Assembly (NCBI GenBank): GCA_036501845.1
Contig: DASXZO010000159.1
Location: forward strand, 1-51,306
Source: JBBREP01 sp036501845
GTDB taxonomy: Bacteria > Actinomycetota > Acidimicrobiia > IMCC26256 > PALSA-610
Direction of reading: 5' to 3'
Length of the DNA stretch: 51,306 nt
Position 1 is the first letter of the stretch; every line of letters begins with the position of its first letter. The position numbers and the translations under genes are program-made. Under the pieces are notes generated by a model. The model made no database searches and was not told where the DNA came from. It saw only the letters and a program-made list of their open reading frames with translations. Below are positions 32,123 to 40,382 of the stretch, one piece after another.

Positions 32123-33193
32123 GTGGCGGCGACGCTCGACGAGTACGGATGGGAGGCCTGGCGGTCGGCCGCGCCCACCCACGCCGACCCCATCCCGGAG
32201 CAGCCGCCGGCCGGCGTGGGCCGGGTGGTCCGCATCGACCGCGGTGTGTACGCGGTGGTCACCGACACCGAGGTGGTGGCGGCGTCGCTCGCCGGCGAGT
32301 TCAAGGACGCCGCCGATCCGGTGGTGCGCCCGGCCATCGGCGATTGGGTGGTGGTCGCGCACGAGGGTGATGACACTGTGGTGCGCGTCGTGTTGCCGCG
32401 CCGTTCGATGTTCGTACGCGGCGACATCGCGCGCATGCAGGCCCAGGTGGTTGCGGCGAATATCGACGTGGTGTTCGTGGTGCATTCTGCGAGCGACGAG
32501 CCGAACCTGCGCCGGCTCGAGCGCGAGCTGGTGCTCGCGTTCCAGAGTGGCGCGCAGCCGGTGATCGTGCTGTCGAAGGCCGATCTCGCCGACCGCGTCA
32601 CCCGTGTCGTCGACGCGATCCGGCCGGCAGCCGTAGACCTCGACATCGTGGTCACGAGCGCGGTCACAGGCGCGGGCGTCGAAACGCTGGAGACTTGTGG
32701 AACGCACGGTTTGACGCTGGCATTCATTGGTGCGTCGGGGGTGGGGAAGTCGACGCTGGTGAACGCGCTGCTCGGCGCCGACGTGCAGGCCACCGCACCT
32801 ATCCGCGCCACCGACGGCAAGGGCCGCCACACCACCACTGCGCGCGAGCTGTTCGTGTTGCCGCGCGGTGGCGTGCTCGTCGACACGCCCGGCCTGCGCT
32901 CGCTCGGGATGTGGCGCAGCGACGAGGGCATCGCTGCTGCGTTCTCCGACATCGAGGAACTCGCACGTTCATGCCGGTTTTCGGATTGCGCGCACGACCA
33001 CGAGCCTGGATGTGCCGTGATCGAAGCCGTCGCGGCCGGACGCCTCGACGCCGATCGGGTGCGCAACCACCGCGACCTGCAACGCGAGCTCGATCGGCTC
33101 GATGCCGAAGCCGAAGCGCGCGGTCGTGTGGTGAAACAGCAAGAGCGTGTGGCGCGTGCCCGGGCTCAGCGCAGCGCTCCACCGGTGCGATGA
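32123..33193 (+). CDS. rsgA: Ribosome small subunit-dependent GTPase RsgA
   Basis: Circularly permuted GTPase that checks late 30S assembly. OB-fold N-terminus (GVGRVVRIDRGVYAV), then permuted motifs G4 SKAD (151-154), G1 GASGVGKS (203-210), G3 DTPG (254-257), and the zinc site C284-x4-C289-x3-H293-x3-C297 (SCRFSDCAHDHEPGC). 356 residues. The GTG start fits a leaderless-type promoter. ATGA overlap with nadD. Confidence 0.95.
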   Translation: MAATLDEYGWEAWRSAAPTHADPIPEQPPAGVGRVVRIDRGVYAVVTDTEVVAASLAGEFKDAADPVVRPAIGDWVVVAHEGDDTVVRVVLPRRSMFVRGDIARMQAQVVAANIDVVFVVHSASDEPNLRRLERELVLAFQSGAQPVIVLSKADLADRVTRVVDAIRPAAVDLDIVVTSAVTGAGVETLETCGTHGLTLAFIGASGVGKSTLVNALLGADVQATAPIRATDGKGRHTTTARELFVLPRGGVLVDTPGLRSLGMWRSDEGIAAAFSDIEELARSCRFSDCAHDHEPGCAVIEAVAAGRLDADRVRNHRDLQRELDRLDAEAEARGRVVKQQERVARARAQRSAPPVR

Positions 33194-33789
33194 CGCACCA
33201 GCGCATCGGCCTCTTCGGGGGCACGTTCGACCCGCCGCACAACGCGCACATCGTGGCCGCGCTGGCCGCGCGTCGTCAGCTTGCGCTCGACGTTGTGCTG
33301 ATGGTGGTGGCGGGAGATCCCTGGCAGAAGCGCGATCACGTCGTGACGAATCCCACCATACGGTTCGACATGGTGCGGCTCACGTGTGAGGGCCTCGCGG
33401 GGCTCGAACCGAGCGGCATCGAAGTCGAGCGCGGGGGTCCCACCTACACGATCGACACCGTCGAGGCGCTGCGCGATCGCGGGAGCAGCGAGATCGCGCT
33501 CATTCTCGGTGCCGACGCAGTGGCCAACCTCGACTCGTGGCATCGCGCCGGCGACCTGGCGGCGATGGTGTCGGTTGCCGCGCTGCCGCGCTGGTCGGTC
33601 GAGGGCACGCGCATTTCGTCCGCGCCGCCGAGCGAGCGTTGGAACGTCACCCAGTTGAGCATGCCTAGGCTCGACATCGAGTCCACGGCGCTGCGCGCGG
33701 CGTGTGCCGCGGGCGCTCCTCTCGACGGCCTGGTGCCGGCTGCAGTGGTCCACTACATACGAGAGCACCGTCTCTACACTCGAACGTGA
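33190..33789 (+). CDS. nadD: Nicotinate-nucleotide adenylyltransferase
   Basis: Forms deamido-NAD from nicotinate mononucleotide and ATP. The nucleotidyltransferase start GLFGGTFDPPHNAH (an HNAH version of the HxGH motif) and the C-terminal IESTALR (ISSTxIR-like) are present; 199 residues is the family length. ATG 33190 lies in the rsgA stop (ATGA), and its stop overlaps the next ATG (TGATG), so it is translationally coupled both sides. Confidence 0.95.
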   Translation: MTHQRIGLFGGTFDPPHNAHIVAALAARRQLALDVVLMVVAGDPWQKRDHVVTNPTIRFDMVRLTCEGLAGLEPSGIEVERGGPTYTIDTVEALRDRGSSEIALILGADAVANLDSWHRAGDLAAMVSVAALPRWSVEGTRISSAPPSERWNVTQLSMPRLDIESTALRAACAAGAPLDGLVPAAVVHYIREHRLYTRT

Positions 33790-35051
33790 TGACCGAGGCG
33801 TCGACCGGCCTGGTTGACGAGGCCGTTGAGGACGCCGTCCACGGCATCGCAACCGAGCCCTGGCCCGAGACCGAACCGGAGCCCGCGCTCAGCCGCGCCC
33901 AGCGCGAAAGGGCGCGCCGGGCCAAGCGTTCGCGCAACCGCCGCAACGAGGTGCTGGCAGTGTGCGTGGCGCTGGTGGTGGGTGCGATCGCGGCACTATC
34001 CACTTCGCCACGCCACGCATCGAGCGCGCCGAAGCGTTCGGGAGCGCCTTCCGCGATACCGACCGCCGCTCGACCGCACACCGTGCTCTTCGTGCACTAC
34101 GACGCGGCCCACAGCATCGATCTCGCCGCGCTCGTCGGTGTCGACGCGGGCGGTCGCACCGGTTCGTTCGTGTTCGTGCCGCCGCCGACGTTCGTCGACG
34201 TTCCCGCGCTCGACTTGGAGCCCGTGGGCTCCTTGTTGCGGGTGGGTGATCAGTCGCTCCTCCTCGACGTGATGGAGAACACCACCGGCGTGCACGTGAG
34301 CCGCATGGCGCTGCTCGACGACACCGCGCTGGCGCGAGTGTTCGCGGTGGTGCCATCGATTGCGATCACGTTCCCGCACGCGGTCACGGCGAGCGACTCG
34401 GGCGGTTCGCTCACCTATCCCGCGGGGCGCGTGAAGGGCATCACGCCGTCGCAAGCAGTGCGTGTGATGACCGACAAGGAGTCGGGCGGCTCGCTCGTGC
34501 ACCTCGCCACCGTGCAGGCCGTGTTGGAGGGATGGTTCAGTGCCCTACACGCCTCGCCCGCCGCCGCGCACCAGGCCGCGAAGATTCCCGCGGCCGCGCC
34601 GTTCGCCGCGCTCGCGTCGGTCACCGGGATGCATTACGACGTGCTGCCCGTGGTGAGCAGCACCGCGGCCGGCGGTGAGCGCTACGACGTCGACCAGACC
34701 GCGCTCGACCAGCTCGCGCGGAGCGACTTCGGATACGCCCGCCTCGGCGGGCCCGGGCCGCGGCCGAAGGTCGAGCTCTTGAACGGCGTGGGTCAGGCCG
34801 GGCTCACCCAGCGCATGGCCCGCATCGTGGTGCCCGCCGGCGGCGACGTGACCCTCACCGACAACAAAGATGGCTTCGGCCAGCGCACCACGAAGATCGT
34901 GTACTACGACCCGAGCCAGTACGCGACGGCCCAGCATTTCGCCCGGGTGCTGGGCCTCGCCCCGAACTCGGTAGCGCGCGGCGCCATCCCGCTGTATAGC
35001 GTCGACATCACAGTGGTGATCGGAAAAGATTTCGTGGAGCAGCATCCTTGA
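33789..35051 (+). CDS. LytR-CpsA-Psr-like membrane protein with LytR_C domain
   Basis: 420 residues: a cytosolic acidic then Arg-rich N-terminus (RAQRERARRAKRSRNRRN), one membrane segment (about 54-72), an LCP-like extracytoplasmic domain and a C-terminal LytR_C domain (VELLNGVGQAGLTQRMA, ending VDITVVIGKDF). LCP enzymes attach glycopolymers to peptidoglycan, but the usual SIPRD catalytic stretch reads VFVPPPTF here, so the LCP part may be inactive. Its location between nadD and rsfS is common in actinobacteria. Start and stop both overlap neighbours (TGATG and TTGA). Confidence 0.8.
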   Translation: MTEASTGLVDEAVEDAVHGIATEPWPETEPEPALSRAQRERARRAKRSRNRRNEVLAVCVALVVGAIAALSTSPRHASSAPKRSGAPSAIPTAARPHTVLFVHYDAAHSIDLAALVGVDAGGRTGSFVFVPPPTFVDVPALDLEPVGSLLRVGDQSLLLDVMENTTGVHVSRMALLDDTALARVFAVVPSIAITFPHAVTASDSGGSLTYPAGRVKGITPSQAVRVMTDKESGGSLVHLATVQAVLEGWFSALHASPAAAHQAAKIPAAAPFAALASVTGMHYDVLPVVSSTAAGGERYDVDQTALDQLARSDFGYARLGGPGPRPKVELLNGVGQAGLTQRMARIVVPAGGDVTLTDNKDGFGQRTTKIVYYDPSQYATAQHFARVLGLAPNSVARGAIPLYSVDITVVIGKDFVEQHP

Positions 35052-35416
35052 CCGAACTCGATCCCTCGAGAGATCGCGCGCGCATCATCGCCGATGCCGC
35101 CGACAGCAAGAAGGGCGAGGACATCGTGGTGCTCGACGTGGGTGACATCATGTCGCTCGCGGAGATCTTCGTGATCGTGTCGGCGCCGAACACTCGCCTC
35201 GTTCGCACGCTCGTCGACACCATCGACGAGCGCATGCGGGGCGAATCCGGTTCGCGGCCGCGCACCGTCGAAGGGCTCGACAGCGCCACATGGGTGCTGC
35301 TCGACTACGGCGACGTCGTGGTGCACGTGTTCCTCGACGAGACCCGCGAGTTCTACGGCCTCGAGCGCCTCTGGGCCGACGCTCCTCGCATCGCCTGGTC
35401 ACCCGCCGGCACCTGA
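35048..35416 (+). CDS. rsfS: Ribosomal silencing factor RsfS
   Basis: Binds L14 on the 50S subunit and blocks subunit joining when nutrients are short. 122 residues with the DUF143 fold: KKGEDIVVLDVGDIMSLAEIFVIVSAPN, then WVLLDYGDVVVHVFLDETREFYGLERLW. TTG 35048 overlaps the preceding TGA as TTGA and is supported by coupling. Last gene of the rsgA-nadD-rsfS run; convergent with the kinase gene 11 bp away. Confidence 0.95.
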   Translation: MTELDPSRDRARIIADAADSKKGEDIVVLDVGDIMSLAEIFVIVSAPNTRLVRTLVDTIDERMRGESGSRPRTVEGLDSATWVLLDYGDVVVHVFLDETREFYGLERLWADAPRIAWSPAGT

Positions 35417-35421
35417 CCGCC

Positions 35422-35437
35422 CCCGCGTCAGCGCGGG
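35422..35437. terminator. Small hairpin between rsfS and the histidine kinase gene
   Basis: CCCGCG-TCAG-CGCGGG, a perfect 6-bp stem; the loop contains the reverse-strand stop codon of the kinase (35428-35430). It is the only structure in an 11-bp convergent gap. Confidence 0.5.
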
Positions 35438-36891
35438 CTCACCTGCTCCTCGGACGTCGCGGGTTGTGTCGCATCGATCTCTGAGGCCGCGGGCAAGGCA
35501 AGGGTGAAGCGGGCGCCGCCGTCGGTTGCGTTCTCGACGTGCGCCGAGCCGCCGTGTTCTTCGGCGATCGCGGTCACGATCGACAAGCCGAGACCGACGC
35601 CGGTGCCCGCGCGTGCTGCGTCGGCTTGCCAGAAGCGATCGAAGGCGTGCGCGAACGCCTCGTCGTCGAGGCCCGGTCCGTGGTCGCGCACGACGACGCG
35701 TGCAACGTGGCCTTCGCTGCTGGCCTCGATCTCGACGGGTGAGCCGGCGGGCGTGTGCTTCAGCGCGTTCACCACGAGATTCGCGACAGCCTGGCGCAGA
35801 TGGTCGCGGTCGCCGCGCACGATCACCGGTTCGGGCGCGATCACGGTGATCGGACGATCAGGTGCGGTCGCGACCGCGTCGGTCGCGGCATCAGCTGCGA
35901 TCACCGTGAGGTCGACCGGCTCCTGCTCGGGCGTGCGGGTGCGGTCGACGCGGGCGAGCAGGAGTAGGTCTTCGACAAGGGTGCGCATCCGCGCCGACTC
36001 CTCCTCGATGCGCCGCATGATCACTGGCATGTCGACGTGTTCGTTGGTGGCGTCGAGGCGGAACAGCTCGGCGAATCCTTGGATCGACGTGAGCGGTGTG
36101 CGCAGCTCGTGCGACGCGTCGGCAAGGAACTGGCGCAAGCGCTGCTCGGTGGCATCGCGCTCGCGGAACGACGACTCGATCTCGTCGAGCATCGTGTTGA
36201 GTGCGAGGCCGAGCTGGCCCACCTCGGTGCGCCCGTCGCTCGGTGTCACGCGCTGCGACAAGTCGCCGTCGCTGATCTTCTCGGCCGAGTCGGCCATCGT
36301 CTCGAGCGGCTGGAGACCGCGCCGCAACACGAACCACGAGCCGGCAGCGAGTGCGAGCAGCAGCGCGAGCGCGGCGATGGTCTCGATCAACACGAGATGG
36401 TGGAGCGAGCTCTCGACGCTACTGAGCGGAATCGCTATGAGCACGGTGTCGCCGGTGGCTGGCGGTCCCGCGGGGACGGCCATCACCCGCCAGCGCCCGC
36501 CGCCGCTCACCGACGACACGGTGCGCGCCTGGTGCATGGGGAGGTGCGCCGGGATTTTCGGCCGGCTACTCGATGTCGAGCCATAGAGCACCGCGGCGAG
36601 CGTCTTGCCCGTCGCGCCGCGGAGCTCGGCGTAGCTGCCCGTCGGTCCGAGCACGGGAGGCCCGCCGGTGTCGTGATCGTGGTCGGGGTCGATGCCTTGG
36701 CCAGGCCCGTTCGTGAGCCCGGCTTGGCCGTCGAGGTTGCGGCCGACGGACTGTGCCGACGCGGTGATCGCGCTGTCGACGCGCCGGTACTCCGACCGCG
36801 CGTACAGCGAGTAGGTCGCCACGCCGAACACTGCGAGGCCCACGGCGGTCAGCATCACGAGCGCGATGACGAGGCGGAGGCGCAGCGTCAT
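35428..36891 (-). CDS. Sensor histidine kinase (HisKA / HATPase_c)
   Basis: Membrane sensor kinase. Two membrane segments (about residues 7-25 and 167-190 from ATG 36891) flank a roughly 140-residue extracytoplasmic sensor with an Asp/His-rich stretch (DPDHDHD) that might bind metal. HAMP, then HisKA with the phospho-acceptor in DASHELRTPLTSI, and HATPase_c with NLVVNALKHTPAG (N box), DHGPGLD (G1) and GVGLGLSIV (G2). ATG 36891 starts directly before the first membrane helix (MTLRLRLVIALV); GTG 36963 would add 24 residues. Divergent from the response regulator, unlike the usual operon. Confidence 0.93.
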   Translation of the reverse strand: MTLRLRLVIALVMLTAVGLAVFGVATYSLYARSEYRRVDSAITASAQSVGRNLDGQAGLTNGPGQGIDPDHDHDTGGPPVLGPTGSYAELRGATGKTLAAVLYGSTSSSRPKIPAHLPMHQARTVSSVSGGGRWRVMAVPAGPPATGDTVLIAIPLSSVESSLHHLVLIETIAALALLLALAAGSWFVLRRGLQPLETMADSAEKISDGDLSQRVTPSDGRTEVGQLGLALNTMLDEIESSFRERDATEQRLRQFLADASHELRTPLTSIQGFAELFRLDATNEHVDMPVIMRRIEEESARMRTLVEDLLLLARVDRTRTPEQEPVDLTVIAADAATDAVATAPDRPITVIAPEPVIVRGDRDHLRQAVANLVVNALKHTPAGSPVEIEASSEGHVARVVVRDHGPGLDDEAFAHAFDRFWQADAARAGTGVGLGLSIVTAIAEEHGGSAHVENATDGGARFTLALPAASEIDATQPATSEEQVSPR

Positions 36892-36983
36892 GTGCGGCGA
36901 AGACAGCAGGCGACGGGCACGCTTCGAGTCTGCCGCATCGGCGGTGCCTGCGAAGTGCAACACGTCCCAAGATCGTCGCGGGC

Positions 36984-37022
36984 GCTGCTACAGCGCTGGG
37001 CTTTAGCTGGGAAGTCCCTGGG
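36984..37022. promoter_or_regulatory. 11-bp-period direct repeats, probable response-regulator binding site
   Basis: GCTGGG at 36995 and 37006 and CCTGGG at 37017 are spaced exactly 11 bp, with a weaker GCTGCT at 36984. OmpR/PhoB-type regulators bind head-to-tail repeats of about 11 bp. They lie between the divergent kinase and regulator genes, so autoregulation is likely. Confidence 0.6.
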
Positions 37023-37071
37023 AATTCGCACGTTTCGGCCCTTCCAGTGCACGCGCCCGATCTGCCACCGA

Positions 37072-37077
37072 TATCGT
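37072..37077 (+). promoter_or_regulatory. Leaderless-type -10 box of response regulator
   Basis: TATCGT, 6 nt before ATG 37084; no Shine-Dalgarno. The direct repeats end about 50 nt upstream, in activator position. Confidence 0.55.
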
Positions 37078-37083
37078 CAGCAC

Positions 37084-37791
37084 ATGGCCGATGGTGCGCG
37101 CCAACCGCGAGTGCTTGTCGTCGACGACGAGGAGCACATCACCGAGTTGCTGGCGATGGGGCTCGGTTACAACGGATTCGACGTCGAGCGGGCCTCGAGC
37201 GGGCGCGCCGCGCTCGACGCGATCACGCAGACGCGGCCCGACCTCGTGGTGCTCGACGTGATGCTGCCCGACCTCGACGGTTTCGAGGTGGCTCGCCGCG
37301 TCCGCCAGAACGAAGGTGCCGGTGCGCACCTGCCGATCATCTTTCTCACCGCACGTGACACCACACAGGACAAGGTCGACGGCCTGCGGCTCGGCAGCGA
37401 CGACTACGTGACCAAGCCATTCAGCATCGAGGAGCTCATCGAGCGGGTGAAGGCCGTGCTGCGCCGATCTTCGGGCCTCGGTCCGGGCGAGCAGCGCTTG
37501 AGCTTCGCCGACCTCGAGCTCGACGAGGACACTCGCGATGTGTGGCGCGCCGGCAAGCTGATCGAGCTCACGCCCACCGAATACCGCTTGCTGCACTACA
37601 TGCTCGCCAACGCCCGCCGCGTGCTCACGCGCGACCAGATCCTCGAGCACGTGTGGGACTACACATTCGCCGGTAACGCCAGCGTGCTGGAGACCTACAT
37701 CAGCTACCTGCGCCACAAGATCGACGTGGTCGACCCGCCGCTGATCCACACGGTGCGCGGCGTGGGATACAGCCTGCGCATCAAGGAATAG
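37084..37791 (+). CDS. OmpR/PhoB-family response regulator
   Basis: 235-residue DNA-binding regulator. The receiver domain has the acidic pocket VVDDEEHI, the phospho-acceptor in LVVLDVMLPDLDG (about Asp57), Thr in FLTARD and Lys in YVTKPF; the C-terminal winged helix ends with the ETYISYLRHKID...HTVRGVGYSLR family sequence. ATG 37084 is preceded by a leaderless-type -10 box. Partner is the divergent kinase. Targets are unknown. Confidence 0.95.
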   Translation: MADGARQPRVLVVDDEEHITELLAMGLGYNGFDVERASSGRAALDAITQTRPDLVVLDVMLPDLDGFEVARRVRQNEGAGAHLPIIFLTARDTTQDKVDGLRLGSDDYVTKPFSIEELIERVKAVLRRSSGLGPGEQRLSFADLELDEDTRDVWRAGKLIELTPTEYRLLHYMLANARRVLTRDQILEHVWDYTFAGNASVLETYISYLRHKIDVVDPPLIHTVRGVGYSLRIKE

Positions 37792-37839
37792 TTCCAGCAA
37801 CATCTCACGCTCGACCCAGGCCACTCTGAGGCCGGCGCT

Positions 37840-37859
37840 CGATCATCAATGCATGATCG
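37840..37859 (+). promoter_or_regulatory. Inverted repeat over the ApbE start codon
   Basis: CGATCAT (37840-37846) and ATGATCG (37853-37859) are perfect 7-bp arms with a 6-nt spacer, and the right arm contains the ATG. GATCAT also occupies the -12 to -7 position of the leaderless promoters. It could be an operator or a start-hiding hairpin. Confidence 0.45.
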
Positions 37860-38818
37860 ACACAGAAGAGATGCGATTCCGGGCGATGGGCAGCGACGCC
37901 CTCGTGATCGTGGTGGGCGCTCCGGACGGCACGCTCGAATACGCCCACGCACGTATTGCCCAGCTCGAGCAACGGTGGAGCCGGTTCATCGAGTCGAGCG
38001 AGGTGTGCGCGTTGCGGCGCGGTGCCGGTGATTGGGTGACGGTGTCCGACGACACCGAGCGGCTCGTCGAGCTCGCGGTGGAGGGATGGCGAGTGTCGGG
38101 CGGTGGCTTCGATCCACTCGTGCTCGATGCCGTCGAACGCGCGGGTTACGACCGCAGCTTCGACGCGATCGAGGCGTGTAGTGCGAACAACGCATTGCAC
38201 GATGCCAGGCCGCCGACCGCGTTCGTGCTTGCGCCGATGGCCACCGCCATCGAAGTGACCACCGGGATGGTGCGGCTCCCAGCCGGTTGCGCCTTCGATC
38301 CCGGCGGTATCGGCAAAGGCCTGGCCGCCGACAAGGTGGTGGCCGATCTCGTCAGCGCGGGCGCAGCCGGTGCGTGCGTCAACCTGGGTGGCGACCTGCG
38401 CGTCGCCGGTCGCGCACCCGATGGCGGTGACTGGACGATCGCGATCGAAGACCCGTGGTCGCGCGACGCCATCGTCGACGTGGGCATCCGTGACGGCGCG
38501 GTGGCCACGTCGTCGACGCAACGCCGGCGGTGGACGCTCGACGGCGTTCCCCGCCACCATTTGATCGACCCCGCCACCGGTGAACCATCGACAAGCGACC
38601 TCGTGGCGGTCACCGTGATCGCCGGCGCGGGTTGGATGGCCGAAGTGCTCGCCAAGGCCGCGCTGCTGCGTGGCGCACAGCGGTGGCGCGACGTGCTGCC
38701 CGCAGGCGTCGAAGGCCTCGCGATCGACCGCGATGGCGAGGCGTTGACCACCCCGGATTTCGCCCGCTTCACGCACACCGTCGACGACCCACACGAATCG
38801 TTCGCCCGCGTCGCGTGA
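37853..38818 (+). CDS. apbE: ApbE-family FMN transferase
   Basis: Transfers FMN from FAD to Thr/Ser of target flavoproteins outside the membrane, or acts as an FAD-binding protein in thiamine metabolism. Family motifs: DPGGIGKGLAADKV, CVNLGGDLRVAG, and VATSSTQRRRW followed by HHLIDPATGEPS. 321 residues; no signal peptide or lipobox is seen, so this copy may work in the cytosol or need another route. No FMN-accepting protein is found nearby, only a Ser/Thr-rich membrane peptide downstream. Confidence 0.92.
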   Translation: MIDTEEMRFRAMGSDALVIVVGAPDGTLEYAHARIAQLEQRWSRFIESSEVCALRRGAGDWVTVSDDTERLVELAVEGWRVSGGGFDPLVLDAVERAGYDRSFDAIEACSANNALHDARPPTAFVLAPMATAIEVTTGMVRLPAGCAFDPGGIGKGLAADKVVADLVSAGAAGACVNLGGDLRVAGRAPDGGDWTIAIEDPWSRDAIVDVGIRDGAVATSSTQRRRWTLDGVPRHHLIDPATGEPSTSDLVAVTVIAGAGWMAEVLAKAALLRGAQRWRDVLPAGVEGLAIDRDGEALTTPDFARFTHTVDDPHESFARVA

Positions 38819-38849
38819 CGCGACGCGAGGCTCATCCAGGGAGAACGCA

Positions 38850-39233
38850 ATGAACGAGCAACCACCTGACTCTGCCACCGGCCCGGCGCGCGTCGCACGA
38901 ACCTCGCGACCTCCCCACGCGCGTCGGCGCCGGCGGCGCCATCCGGCCCGGCTCGCTCGCCGTGTGAGCGGCGTGGCCAGCGTGACCGCTGCGAGTGGGC
39001 TCATGATCGCGATGGCGCTCGGTGCTCGCGCGAGCACCACGTCGACGGCGACGAAGTCGGCCAGCCATTCGGCCACCGTGGTGACCGCGACCAAATCGAC
39101 GTCGGCTTCCCCGTCGACGTTGGGCAGCGCGTCCACCACGAGCACGACTGCAACGCCGTCGACCACCGCGACCACGACGGCCACGGCCGGCACCCCGTCG
39201 AACACCGCCGCCACCTCCACCCACGGCAGCTGA
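38850..39233 (+). CDS. Ser/Thr-rich single-pass membrane peptide
   Basis: 127 residues with a good ribosome-binding site (AGGGAGA, 38838-38844). A basic N-terminus (HARRRRRRHPARLARRVSG) leads to one membrane helix (about 40-58) and an extracytoplasmic tail almost wholly Ser, Thr and Ala. The RRHPAR-type N-terminus recalls the anchor of actinobacterial FMN-binding proteins found beside apbE, but no FMN-binding domain follows, so it may be a remnant or a minimal relative (inference). Function unknown. Confidence 0.65.
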   Translation: MNEQPPDSATGPARVARTSRPPHARRRRRRHPARLARRVSGVASVTAASGLMIAMALGARASTTSTATKSASHSATVVTATKSTSASPSTLGSASTTSTTATPSTTATTTATAGTPSNTAATSTHGS

Positions 39234-39254
39234 CCTCCCCCAGCTGACCAGCCC

Positions 39255-39302
39255 CCGTGGTCCCATAGACAGTTGACAAGTCAACGGTTTATGGGACCAC
39301 GG
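39255..39302. terminator. 48-nt palindrome between convergent genes
   Basis: Perfect 13-bp outer arms CCGTGGTCCCATA (39255-39267) and TATGGGACCACGG (39290-39302), and an inner GTTGAC-AA-GTCAAC. The outer right arm contains the stop codon of the reverse-strand crotonase (39289-39291). No T-tract. Confidence 0.75.
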
Positions 39303-40311
39303 CGTCGATGAGGCCCCATTCGAGCGCGGTGTGGGCGTCGATCGTGCGGCCGGTGAGCGCGAGCAGCGCGGTGCGTTGACGGCCGATGCGACGGGTGACG
39401 CTCACGGTGCCGCCCGCGCCCGGTACCAGTCCCATCGCCACCTCGGGCAGCCGGAACTGTGCGTCGGCCGCGGCCTCCACTCGCGCACAGAACGCGGGCA
39501 ACTCCGTGCCGGCGCCGATGCACGATCCGTGCACCGAGGCCGTCGAGAGCGACCCGAACGCGTCGAGCAGCACGCCCGGCGCGCGGTTCGTGCGGATCCC
39601 GTGTGCCAACACCACGTCCGGAGTGGTGCCGAACTCGTCGAGATCGCCGCCGCTGCAGAAGCTCGGCCCGTTCCCGCGCAAGTGCACGATCGGAGGATCG
39701 GCCGCCTTGAGGAATTGGCGCAGCACCGCGCACAGCGCGTCGCGCATCGCGGCGTTGTACGCGTTGTGCACGTGCGGCCGGTCGAGGATCACGTCGACGA
39801 CATCGCCTCGATCGTCGACCGCGAGCGGGAAGTCGCGCTCGGTGGCCGGCGCATCAGATGCCTTCTTCCGCCGCCTCCTGCGCCAAGCTGCGAACTCGGG
39901 TCCGGCCAACAGCATCGAGTACGCCACCGACTCGCGCCACAAGCCTTGCGCCATCGTCCCGGTGTCGGCGGTGCGCAGTAGTTGCGCGACCACGGATGCG
40001 GCGCGGGGTGCTGTGGTGCACGTGGCCGCGATCTCGCGCAGGGCCATGTATCCGTCGTCGTCGTCGTCGAGCGCGACGTCGAGCGTGCCGCGAGCGTGCG
40101 TGCCCTCGCCGCCAATGGTCACGAACACTCGAGGGATCGTCGCCGACGGCGTGCCACCGAGCGTTGCGGCGTCGGCGCCGGTGAGATCCACGACGGTGAG
40201 TGGGGACCCGCCGCCGGTTGCCGGTGCCTCGGCCCAGTCGTGGTCCGCGAGCCGCTGGCGCAGCGTCGCAGGGTCGACGATTTCGTAACGGGGCTCGGGT
40301 GGTGTGGTCAC
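39289..40311 (-). CDS. Enoyl-CoA hydratase/isomerase-family protein with N-terminal extension
   Basis: 340 residues; the C-terminal 180 or so form a crotonase domain with the oxyanion-hole segments SFCSGGDLDEFG and SCIGAGTELPAFC, then LPEVAMGLVPGAGGT. The N-terminal 130 residues are not crotonase and I do not recognise them. GTG 40311 is my start; longer frames run into the divergent promoter. It is less like standard hydratases than the two other copies, so it may have another acyl-CoA substrate. Divergent from the CoA-transferase gene. Confidence 0.78.
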   Translation of the reverse strand: MTTPPEPRYEIVDPATLRQRLADHDWAEAPATGGGSPLTVVDLTGADAATLGGTPSATIPRVFVTIGGEGTHARGTLDVALDDDDDGYMALREIAATCTTAPRAASVVAQLLRTADTGTMAQGLWRESVAYSMLLAGPEFAAWRRRRRKKASDAPATERDFPLAVDDRGDVVDVILDRPHVHNAYNAAMRDALCAVLRQFLKAADPPIVHLRGNGPSFCSGGDLDEFGTTPDVVLAHGIRTNRAPGVLLDAFGSLSTASVHGSCIGAGTELPAFCARVEAAADAQFRLPEVAMGLVPGAGGTVSVTRRIGRQRTALLALTGRTIDAHTALEWGLIDAVVP

Positions 40312-40337
40312 GCGGCAAAAGGGGTCGCTCGGGCCCG

Positions 40338-40347
40338 AATGTAGGGT
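40338..40347. promoter_or_regulatory. Overlapping divergent -10 candidates, crotonase / CoA transferase
   Basis: On the reverse strand TACATT (40343-40338) and on the forward strand TAGGGT (40342-40347) overlap by two bases, so the divergent promoters would compete. The forward gene then has an SD AGGGAG leader. Confidence 0.4.
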
Positions 40348-40382
40348 GTCGCCCCACCCCCTGAACCCGAAGGGAGCAACAC

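Noticed and set aside
36037..37083. A long N-terminal extension of the response regulator
   Set aside because: The sequence is the antisense shadow of the kinase gene; the receiver domain begins directly after ATG 37084.
37792..37852. FMN riboswitch upstream of apbE
   Set aside because: The gap is only 61 bp, too short for the RFN element, and shows only a 7-bp inverted repeat.
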